Shown here piece by piece: positions 33,306 through 38,634 of a stretch of DNA of 38,634 nucleotides; within the stretch, counting starts at the first letter, position 1; each line of letters opens with the position of its first letter. The DNA comes from an uncultured Clostridia bacterium (lineage in GTDB: Bacteria; Bacillota; Clostridia; Christensenellales; UBA1242). The stretch lies in assembly GCA_944349925.1 (NCBI GenBank), contig CALVNT010000027.1:1-38634 (forward strand), written 5' to 3'. Under the pieces are notes generated by a model. The model did not search any database and had not been told where the DNA came from. It saw nothing but the letters and a program-made list of their open reading frames with translations. A program made the translations under genes and the position numbers.

Positions 33306-34010
33306 TTAATTTTTGGTTACCGCATTTATTAAAGACAAAATTGCAACGACAGCAGTGGGGCATCGAAGTATTCTGCTCCCGAGTGTTATAGATTGAGCAT
33401 TCTTTGAAATAATGCTTTCTATTTCTTCTTCTGAAAATCCGCCTTCATTGCCAACTATCACAGCAATTTTGTTTGCGTTTGTTAAACTCGGTAAATCGAA
33501 AATTGATTTTTTTTCTTCTTTTTCGTTTGCAAAAACTATAATGTCGTAATCTTTAAGTAAGTCTAGCATTTGATTAAAATTTATAAGATTTTTGCATTGC
33601 ATAAATTTTGAGCGTTGACATTGTTTGCTTGCTGAAATAATTTGGTTTGTTATTCGATTTAAATTGACAGTTTTGGTGTTAGAAAACTTTGAAATAAAAA
33701 ATTGCAAGTTTGAAACTCCGCATTCAACTGATTTAAAAACAATTTCGTCAATATATTCTTTTTTGGGCAAAGCTTGAATAAGTGTTATTTCTTTTTTTGG
33801 AAGAGCTTTACAAGAGTTTACATTTTCAATCTTTGCTACGCAAAATTTTTTATCTATTTTTATTATTTCACAAAAATAATCAAAATTGTCATCACAAATG
33901 CAAACAATTTTATCGCCAACCTTTTTCCTTAGCACTTTAGTTAAATGTGCAAATTCGTCATTTTCTATTAAAATATTTTCCCCGTTTTTTATTCCGAAAA
34001 ATCTTCTCAT
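33306..34010 (-). CDS. rsmE: 16S rRNA (m3U1498) methyltransferase
   Basis: A 234-residue SPOUT-family enzyme that methylates N3 of U1498 in 16S rRNA. The N-terminal PUA-like part begins MRRFFGI and contains HLTKVLRKKVGD. The SPOUT knot motifs are VGNEGGFSEEEIESI and LGSRILRCPTAVVAIL, both diagnostic of RsmE. AGGAGA precedes the ATG and a TTGCAA-17-TATAAT promoter lies upstream. It is a single gene converging on the membrane protein gene. Confidence 0.95.
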   Translation of the reverse strand: MRRFFGIKNGENILIENDEFAHLTKVLRKKVGDKIVCICDDNFDYFCEIIKIDKKFCVAKIENVNSCKALPKKEITLIQALPKKEYIDEIVFKSVECGVSNLQFFISKFSNTKTVNLNRITNQIISASKQCQRSKFMQCKNLINFNQMLDLLKDYDIIVFANEKEEKKSIFDLPSLTNANKIAVIVGNEGGFSEEEIESIISKNAQSITLGSRILRCPTAVVAILSLINAVTKN

Positions 34011-34031
34011 AATTTTCTCCTAAGCTTAATA

Positions 34032-34060
34032 ATTATAACAAATCGACAGTATTTTTGCAA
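34032..34060 (-). promoter_or_regulatory. promoter of rsmE
   Basis: TTGCAA (34060-34055) and TATAAT (34037-34032) have a 17-bp spacer. Confidence 0.7.
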
Positions 34061-34121
34061 TTATTTATTATTTTTTTAAATATAAAACGAAAATATATCC
34101 AAAATAGTTGTGGAGGCAATA

Positions 34122-34748
34122 ATGTTTGGATTGGATCAAATTTATTGGGTATTGATAAATTCAACAGTTTCTTTTATCTACCTTTTTGTTATTTCTAAAA
34201 TTCTTGGCAAAAAACAGGTTGCCCAACTGGAATTTATTGATTATGTGGTTGGTATATCATTAGGTTCAATTGCGGCAGAAATGGCGACAAGCGAAAAACC
34301 CTTTTATCATTATTTAATTGCAATGAGTATTTTCTTTGTTCTTGCTTATCTAGTTGCGTTAATTGGTAGGAAATCAACTTTTTTTAAAAGAGTTTTAAAA
34401 GGCAAACCTGTTATGCTTGTCTATGAAGGAAAAATAAATTATAAACAACTTAAAAAAAGCAATATTGATGTTAATGATCTTTTATCAATGCTTAGAATTA
34501 AAAACTATTTTGATATTACTAAAGTCGCATATGCTATTTTCGAGCCAAGTGGAGAGTTGTCTGTTTTACCATTAGGAGAAGAAAAGCCTGTTGTTATTAA
34601 AGATATTAAGAAAACTAATATTGAAAAAGCTACTTTAACAAATATCTTAATTTCTGATGGAGAAATCTCTTTTTCAGGTTTAAAAGAAATAGAAAAAAAC
34701 AAAAACTGGCTTTTTGAAAGATTAAAAGTCAGTCAAAAAAACAATTAA
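34122..34748 (+). CDS. YetF/DUF421-family membrane protein
   Basis: A 208-residue protein with three N-terminal membrane helices, followed by a cytoplasmic two-part domain. Family landmarks are KKQVAQLEFIDYVVGISLGS at the second helix and LLSMLRIKNYFDITKVAYAI followed by EPSGELSVLP in the soluble part. The ATG at 34122 is chosen because GGAGG lies 5-6 nt before it; a GTG at 34110 is in frame but overlaps the ribosome site. B. subtilis YetF is a membrane protein of unclear role. Single gene. Confidence 0.88.
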   Translation: MFGLDQIYWVLINSTVSFIYLFVISKILGKKQVAQLEFIDYVVGISLGSIAAEMATSEKPFYHYLIAMSIFFVLAYLVALIGRKSTFFKRVLKGKPVMLVYEGKINYKQLKKSNIDVNDLLSMLRIKNYFDITKVAYAIFEPSGELSVLPLGEEKPVVIKDIKKTNIEKATLTNILISDGEISFSGLKEIEKNKNWLFERLKVSQKNN

Positions 34749-34828
34749 AAAATATAATTCTGGCAACTTATGATAAAGATTCAGATAAAATTAAACTTTA
34801 TTATAAAAATGAAATATAACTTATTTTT

Positions 34829-35506
34829 TTATTTATTTTTATTGATATTATTTTTATTAAATTCTTTATCAAATTTGTAATTAGTTTTATATCCTTGATT
34901 TTCCTCTGGTCTAAGTTCGTTAGGGAAATACATATCTGTTTTTATATCATTAACTATTTTTTGTAGCTTATTTGCAATTACATAAGGGTTTTCTATATCC
35001 CATAGCACAATCGTTTTGGTTTTTGTGGTCATGTAAATATCACCAACTTTTAAAATTCTATCAATCAAGCCAACTTTTAAATTTACAGATTGTATATCCA
35101 TGTAGTATATATTTTCCAAATTAACTAATATACCAGAACGCACAATTATACGTTTTGAAGTTAAAGCATATTCTATGTTTTTATGTTGAGCAAAGGCTGT
35201 TAAAACATTGCTTAGCCAAATCCAAACAGGAGTTAGGTGAAACAAGAAGAAAAAAATGATAAAAATAACCATTATTGTTGGAATAGACCCAAAAACATTA
35301 TTTGATGCTATCATATAGATGAAAAAGCCATCAAATAAACCCCAAATCAAAGCAAAAGGCAACAAATATAATATTTTTGACCAAATAAAAGCGGATTTTT
35401 TAGGCTTACCTTTCCAAATTATTTCTTCATCTTTTTCAATTAGGTCTTCAATTTGATTTACATGAGTTTCGTCTTTTATAAAATTTTTTTCATTGTATTT
35501 TGCCAT
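34829..35506 (-). CDS. membrane protein with bacterial PH domain (YdbT-like)
   Basis: A 225-residue protein. Two membrane helices (LPFALIWGLFDGFFIYMIAS and IMVIFIIFFFLFHLTPVWIW) are followed by a bacterial PH domain (YALTSKRIIVRSGILVNLEN, then MDIQSVNLKVGLIDRILKVG), the YdbT/bPH2 type. The C-terminus is Asn/Lys-rich low complexity. Start 35506 (MAKYNEKNF) is chosen over an in-frame ATG at 35542 because the longer version would read into the tRNA fragment; a weak AAAGG lies about 10 nt upstream. Function unknown, probably membrane-associated. Confidence 0.75.
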   Translation of the reverse strand: MAKYNEKNFIKDETHVNQIEDLIEKDEEIIWKGKPKKSAFIWSKILYLLPFALIWGLFDGFFIYMIASNNVFGSIPTIMVIFIIFFFLFHLTPVWIWLSNVLTAFAQHKNIEYALTSKRIIVRSGILVNLENIYYMDIQSVNLKVGLIDRILKVGDIYMTTKTKTIVLWDIENPYVIANKLQKIVNDIKTDMYFPNELRPEENQGYKTNYKFDKEFNKNNINKNK

Positions 35507-35530
35507 AAAACTACAACCTTTATTTTTATA

Positions 35531-35576
35531 TGGTGTTCCCAACAGGACTCGAACCTGTGACTAGCCCTTAGGAGTC
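35531..35576 (-). tRNA. truncated tRNA-Arg(CCT), 3' half only (att-like)
   Basis: The minus strand reads, in order, an anticodon loop CTCCTAA (35574-35568; anticodon CCT at 35572-35570), the 3' anticodon stem GGGCT, a T-arm with loop TTCGAGT between ACAGG and CCTGT, an acceptor 3' strand TGGGAAC, and ACCA. No 5' half exists: GTTCCCA and a D-arm are absent beyond 35576. The break falls at the anticodon loop, the usual crossover point of tyrosine integrases. It is therefore not a functional tRNA but the leftover of an attachment site. Confidence 0.8.
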
Positions 35577-35591
35577 AATTTTTAGAATGCC

Positions 35592-35615
35592 AACCACTTT
35601 ATTTAGTGGTTTTTT
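35592..35615 (+). terminator. terminator-like hairpin next to the tRNA fragment
   Basis: AACCACT pairs with AGTGGTT (35592-35598 with 35605-35611), followed by a T-run on the plus strand. There is no obvious plus-strand gene upstream of it in the window, so it may have come with the element end. Confidence 0.5.
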
Positions 35616-35694
35616 ATTTATTAAAATCTATATATTGTGTATCTTTCATCAATTTTTTCACTTTTTTGCATTTTAGAAACTAACTTTCAAACCA

Positions 35695-35890
35695 AAGTAT
35701 ACCAAAAGTATACCAAAATTACCCCCTAAAAAAACATCCAAAAACTACAACCTACCTTACCAAAGACAACACCCTTAATCCCTTATTTTTCCCTTAAAAA
35801 AGCAGTTTCATTTTTACACAATTTATTATATCATATTTTGCAAATTTTCACAAATCAAATTTTAAAAAATATACCAAAACACCCTAAAAT
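35695..35890 (+). repeat. direct repeats GTATACCAAAA, possible integrase arm sites
   Basis: GTATACC occurs at 35697-35703 and 35708-35714, an 11-bp period. A related copy, ATATACCAAAACACCCTAAAA, lies at 35869-35889 and resembles the second copy plus its flank (TATACCAAAATTACCCCC). The rest of 35577-35984 shows no gene. Short direct repeats beside an att site are typical of arm-type integrase binding, but this is inferred from position. Confidence 0.5.
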
Positions 35891-35984
35891 AAAACCATAT
35901 TCTTAAAAAAATGTAAAGAAATAGAAATAATTGCCCCCTCATAATTAAGATTTTCAATGCTCATCATGAAATTTCAATACAAAA

Positions 35985-36320
35985 TCAACTTCTCACAATC
36001 TCAGACTCAAACCATTGTTCTTGAAATTCTGTCAAAGCTCTTATTTGCTGATCTGTATACTTTTTGTTTTCAGGCACTACAACTAACTTGTCATCGTTGT
36101 CATTAATTCTATGAATGATCGCTATGACTTCACCTTTAAAATTTTCTACTGGTTCAAAAACTCCTAAAACATAAGCATCCAATTCCTCCCCATCACCAGA
36201 AATTGTATTTGGAATATAACCATAATTAACTGGATAAATAAAACCATGTTTCGGATGTTTACTTCCCATAACCCTATCCATTTTTACTTCTACAATTTTA
36301 CCAAGATATTCTCTACTCAT
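35985..36320 (-). CDS. small inorganic-pyrophosphatase-like protein
   Basis: A 111-residue protein similar to the core of family I inorganic pyrophosphatases: HPKHGFIYPVNYGYIPNTIS, then DGEELDAYVLGVFEP (D-G-x-x-x-D), GEVIAIIHR and DNDDKLVVVP. It is much shorter than the usual 175 residues, so some active-site parts are missing and the substrate may not be pyrophosphate. The start at 36320 has GGAGG 5 nt upstream; a GTG four codons earlier is less likely. It follows the kinase gene by 17 nt as an operon. Confidence 0.75.
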   Translation of the reverse strand: MSREYLGKIVEVKMDRVMGSKHPKHGFIYPVNYGYIPNTISGDGEELDAYVLGVFEPVENFKGEVIAIIHRINDNDDKLVVVPENKKYTDQQIRALTEFQEQWFESEIVRS

Positions 36321-36337
36321 ATTTACCTCCACAACTC

Positions 36338-36838
36338 TTATTTTAATTTTAAGTCTTTAATTAGTTTCATATCATTTTCATATATTATATAATTTTCATT
36401 TTTCTCAAAATCTTCGAATTTTGAACTTAGAAATTTAAATGTTTCTTTATCCATGAAATATTCATCCTTGCCTAAATGTTTATTTCTATTTTCAATCCGC
36501 TTAAATATTTCATCATCTTCTAATTTTAAATATACGAATTTAATATCATATCCTTCAAATATTTTTGAAATGCTATTTCTCTCATTTTTAGTCCAAAAAC
36601 CAAAATCTAACACAACATCAATATCTTTATCTAATAATTTTTTTGACAAGTCAAAAATTACCTCTTTACATTTTTTAAGACTTTCCTTAAATTCATTTCT
36701 ATCCTTTATTTCCCCAAATAAACTTAACATAAAATAATCAGCTGAAAAATGTATAAAATTAAACTTCTCTTCTAAAAATTTTGCCAAAGTTGTTTTTCCA
36801 CAACCAGGCTTTCCACATAATAAAACCAATTTTCCCAT
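36338..36838 (-). CDS. P-loop nucleotide kinase-like protein
   Basis: A 166-residue AAA_33/zeta-toxin-like kinase. Walker A is GKPGCGKTT (residues 8-16), and VVLDFGFWTKNER is the acidic strand and following loop. RIENRN is an R-x-x-x-R lid-type segment. The fold fits small ATP-dependent kinases of nucleosides, antibiotics or peptidoglycan precursors; the substrate is unknown. AGGAGG lies 7 nt before the ATG at 36838; a TTG two codons earlier is too close to it. No antitoxin gene accompanies it. Confidence 0.75.
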   Translation of the reverse strand: MGKLVLLCGKPGCGKTTLAKFLEEKFNFIHFSADYFMLSLFGEIKDRNEFKESLKKCKEVIFDLSKKLLDKDIDVVLDFGFWTKNERNSISKIFEGYDIKFVYLKLEDDEIFKRIENRNKHLGKDEYFMDKETFKFLSSKFEDFEKNENYIIYENDMKLIKDLKLK

Positions 36839-36935
36839 ATACAATCCTCCTAACTTAATTTATATTTTACTTTATTCATCTTTTTTAATAATCACATTGC
36901 AAAAATATAATTTTGAAAAATTATATATAAAATAT

Positions 36936-37310
36936 TTACTTATTATTGTGTTTTAATGAAATATTAACCATTATAGTTATATCTTTCAAACCTTTTGACC
37001 AAGGCAAATCTATATACATAGCAGTTGGAATATCATCTTTATTATAATTTATAAAAAATATATTTAAACCATATTCATCATCTGGATATATATTTCCCTT
37101 GATTGTGTAACATCCTGAATTTTCAGGCTTAAACATATGATCTGTAAATTCATAAATATCATCAAAATCAATTCCATACTGTTTCAAATTTTCCAAATTT
37201 TCTGCTTTTTATAATTCTTTTAAAGAATTATAAATACAAAAACTGTATTCACTATTTTTCATATAGTTTTCAATATCTCGCCTTGTGTAGTATTCTTTTT
37301 GCTCAATCAT
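36936..37310 (-). pseudogene. hypothetical gene interrupted by an in-frame TAA
   Basis: From an ATG at 37310 (AGGAG 6 nt upstream) the frame reads MIEQKEYYTRRDIENYMKNS and continues to codon 33. Codon 34 is TAA (37211-37209). The same frame then goes on without a break for 90 more codons (KAENLENLKQYGIDFDD...) to a TAA at 36938-36936. The two parts look like one 124-residue protein, with GAA or CAA changed to TAA, since the sequence after the stop remains clean protein-like code. The product is not recognised. A short C-terminal piece could be translated from a TTG at 37196, but it has no ribosome site. Confidence 0.65.
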
Positions 37311-37395
37311 TACAAACTCCTAATAAATCAATTTATTTTTCAAAAAGTTACACAAATAAAAGTTAAAAAAATATTTTATACAAATATTAAACTAT

Positions 37396-37599
37396 CTATT
37401 TTTCATCTAATCCTAATAATCTATCTGCTGAAATATCAAGAGCAATGCAAATTGCTTTGATACTATCATACCCTGGTTTACTTTTACCTTTTAGCCATTC
37501 ACTTATTTGACTTTGTTTTACACCAATCTTTTCTGCTAATTGTGATTGATTTAAATTAAAGTCTATCATTATATCTTTTAAAATATCTATAAAATCCAT
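37396..37599 (-). CDS. Cro/CI-type HTH repressor
   Basis: A 67-residue single-domain DNA-binding protein of the XRE family. The helix-turn-helix is NQSQLAEKIGVKQSQISEWL, followed by KPGYDSIKAICIALDISADR LLGL, the standard xre ending. It lacks a dimerisation or protease-sensitive domain. AGAGGT precedes the ATG. It is divergent from the SLOG gene, and the region between them holds three palindromes (consensus TATAGAANNTTCTATA) that are probably its operators. It is likely the regulator of the integrated element. Confidence 0.9.
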   Translation of the reverse strand: MDFIDILKDIMIDFNLNQSQLAEKIGVKQSQISEWLKGKSKPGYDSIKAICIALDISADRLLGLDEK

Positions 37600-37612
37600 A
37601 TTTTACCTCTCT

Positions 37613-37702
37613 ATATAAATTTTATAGAATTTTCTATACAAATACTTGAATTATAGAATCTTCTATACTATAATATTTTTATGTAAGATAGAAAATTCTA
37701 TA
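37613..37702. promoter_or_regulatory. divergent promoter with three palindromic operators
   Basis: Operators are at 37623-37638, 37652-37667 and 37687-37702 (the first two TATAGAANNTTCTATA, the third with one mismatch at the end). The plus promoter TTGAAT (37646-37651)-17-TATAAT (37669-37674) has operator 2 filling its spacer. A candidate minus promoter TTGTAT (37641-37636)-17-TTATAT (37618-37613) has operator 1 in its spacer. Repression of both directions is expected. Confidence 0.75.
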
Positions 37703-38187
37703 CATGTTGTTTCACTGGTCACAGACCTAAAAATTTACCTTGGGGATACAAAGAAAAAGGTATAAAATTTTTTGTTTTTAAAAATAAACTCAAAAAGATT
37801 ATTAAACAATCTATCAAAGCTGGATATTTCTATTTTATAAGTGGTATGGCACTAGGAATTGATATGCTTTGTGCTGAAATTATTTTAAAATTAAAGAAAA
37901 AACACCCTAATATTAAGTTAAAGTGTGCAATTCTTTGCAAAAACCAAACTGAAAAATGGAAAAAGGAAAGTATTGATAGATATAACAAAATATTATCTCT
38001 AGCAGACAAAATAACTTATACAAGCAATTCAAATTATTATAATGGCTGTATGCAAAAAAGAAACCAATATATGATAGATAACTCAAATTTACTTATAGCT
38101 GTGTTCAATGGCTCCAATGGTGGAACAAAACAAACTATCGAATATGCATATAAAAACAAGATAAAAGTCTTTTTTCTGAAAATATAA
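37681..38187 (+). pseudogene. SLOG-family (DUF1273-like) gene, start codon followed by TAA
   Basis: From codon TGT at 37705 the frame reads CCFTGHRPKNLPWGYKEKG and continues without stops to 38187 (FISGMALGIDMLCAEI; DNSNLLIAVFNGSNGGTKQT). These are hallmarks of SLOG/DUF1273 nucleotide-ligand proteins, related to the DprA fold. In-frame upstream codons reach an ATG at 37681, but the second codon is TAA (37684-37686), and no other ATG, GTG or TTG lies before CCFTGHRP. The first possible in-frame ATG is at 37846, which would delete the GHRP motif. The gene is therefore probably disabled, or starts in a non-standard way. Confidence 0.7.
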
Positions 38188-38212
38188 TTTTTTAATATGA
38201 GAAATATAGATT

Positions 38213-38404
38213 CTATCTTTTATTTCCTTTTCCTGTAAAACTTTCATAACATTCACAATGACTAGAACCAATACAACTTTGAACTCTAAAATTACAATAT
38301 CCATTTTGATAATAAATACATTTTGATTTATGCCTTCGTGAATCTTTACATTTATCTCCAAAACCTACATGCCAAGGTGTTCCACTTATATTTTTTAAAC
38401 TCAT
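38213..38404 (-). CDS. small Cys-rich protein (unknown)
   Basis: A 63-residue protein with seven cysteines in CKDSRRHKSKCIYYQNGYCN and SCIGSSHCECYES. Similar short proteins with the CIGSSHC-type ending are known from Firmicutes, without an assigned function; a zinc-binding role is plausible. AGGAG lies 9 nt before the ATG. It is divergent from the last gene of the window, with an inverted repeat between them (38451-38470). Confidence 0.65.
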   Translation of the reverse strand: MSLKNISGTPWHVGFGDKCKDSRRHKSKCIYYQNGYCNFRVQSCIGSSHCECYESFTGKGNKR

Positions 38405-38450
38405 AATATTTTTCTCCTTTTTCCTTCCTACTGATAGTATAACATATACC

Positions 38451-38485
38451 TTGTGTCATTTTTTACACAAGCAGTGTGTTATAAT
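38451..38485 (+). promoter_or_regulatory. promoter/inverted repeat before the last gene
   Basis: TTGTGT (38451-38456) and ACACAA (38465-38470) form an inverted repeat, and a second one (ACAC...GTGT) overlaps it. A TATAAT -10 is at 38480-38485 with no good -35, so the promoter may need an activator. An operator function is inferred. Confidence 0.5.
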
Positions 38486-38529
38486 TAGAGTGAAAGGCAT
38501 AAAACCTGGAAAAACAAAAGGAGAAAGTT

Positions 38530-38634
38530 ATGCAATCAATTAAAGAAAAATTTTTAAACTTAAATAAAGAAGTGTGCCATTACGAAATAGTATCTCGTAA
38601 AGGATATGGGTACGAAGTAGATGATCCTATAAGA
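38530..38634 (+). CDS. unknown gene, 5' end only
   Basis: The frame is open from ATG 38530 (AAAGGAGAAAG upstream) to the window edge, 35 codons: MQSIKEKFLNLNKEVCHYEI and onward. No family can be recognised from this short piece. It belongs to the putative integrated element. Confidence 0.6.
   Translation, partial: MQSIKEKFLNLNKEVCHYEIVSRKGYGYEVDDPIR

Larger units (their letters stand above)
35531..38634 (+). mobile_element. putative integrated element, left end at the tRNA fragment
   Basis: Because the surviving tRNA piece is the 3' half, the intact tRNA-Arg should lie at the far end of an element that extends rightward from 35577 and beyond the window. The content supports this: a Cro/CI repressor with operators, a SLOG gene, small unknown genes, decayed genes and no housekeeping genes. 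Direct repeats that could be integrase arm sites follow the att. No integrase is visible; it could be at the other end. The element type (ICE, prophage or genomic island) is undetermined. Confidence 0.55.

Noticed and set aside
35531..35576. Functional tRNA gene
   Set aside because: The 5' acceptor strand, D-arm and 5' anticodon stem are missing in the adjoining sequence.
36338..36838. Toxin-antitoxin (zeta-type) system
   Set aside because: The kinase fold is compatible, but no antitoxin-like gene is adjacent; the neighbour is a pyrophosphatase-like protein.
36936..38187. Alternative genetic code in which TAA is sense
   Set aside because: TAA is used as the normal stop of many genes throughout the window, including in the element (36338-36340, 38185-38187). 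Two isolated TAA interruptions are better explained by mutation or error.

Overview
The window is an AT-rich stretch of bacterial chromosome from a low-GC Firmicute (Bacillota), most likely an uncultured Clostridia-type organism. The evidence is a large Bacillus/Clostridium-type SRP RNA with an Alu domain, a T-box leader on ileS, strong GGAGG ribosome binding sites, and the gene order dprA-topA-trmFO-hslV-hslU. No genus can be named from the sequence alone.

Layout. (1) 1-4280, minus strand: a phage-type head module (small-terminase-like protein, Cys-rich small protein, P22-like portal, scaffold, major capsid protein running off the left edge). It is driven by a near-consensus sigma-A promoter, and no large terminase lies upstream of it. 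(2) 4362-9750: an ABC importer pair without a binding protein, a YkvI-type permease, an 11-cysteine miniprotein, an A/T-only tandem repeat, and a leucine-rich-repeat protein with an uncharacterised C-terminal domain plus a coiled-coil partner. (3) 9747-16722: pepF, an RluA-type pseudouridine synthase, an RlmI-like methyltransferase, and ileS with an Ile (ATC) T-box. (4) 16744-20280: a HEPN-like/CBS protein, the SRP RNA gene, a YtxH-like protein, and an iscS-iscU operon with a third unknown gene. (5) 20384-30071, minus strand: a housekeeping block of trx, tcdA, hslU, hslV, trmFO, topA, dprA, comM and an AlkD-like gene, covering tRNA modification, proteolysis and DNA handling. (6) 30172-34750: an IS3 remnant, then an SPFH/zinc-ribbon pair resembling B. 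subtilis ydjI/ydjG, a small membrane protein, rsmE and a YetF-like protein. (7) 34829-38634: a bacterial PH-domain protein, then a truncated tRNA-Arg(CCT) 3' half at 35531-35576. That fragment looks like the left attachment site of an integrated element filling the rest of the window: a P-loop kinase, a small pyrophosphatase-like protein, a Cro/CI repressor with three palindromic operators in a divergent promoter, a SLOG-family gene and small unknown genes. Two of the element's genes carry early in-frame TAA codons.

The most interesting points are the autonomous capsid/portal module lacking a terminase, the att-like tRNA fragment with the operator-rich switch and its two nonsense-interrupted genes, the Cys-rich miniprotein, and apparently leaderless promoters in front of dprA and the AlkD/comM operon. 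All family assignments come from reading motifs by eye; no database search was possible.
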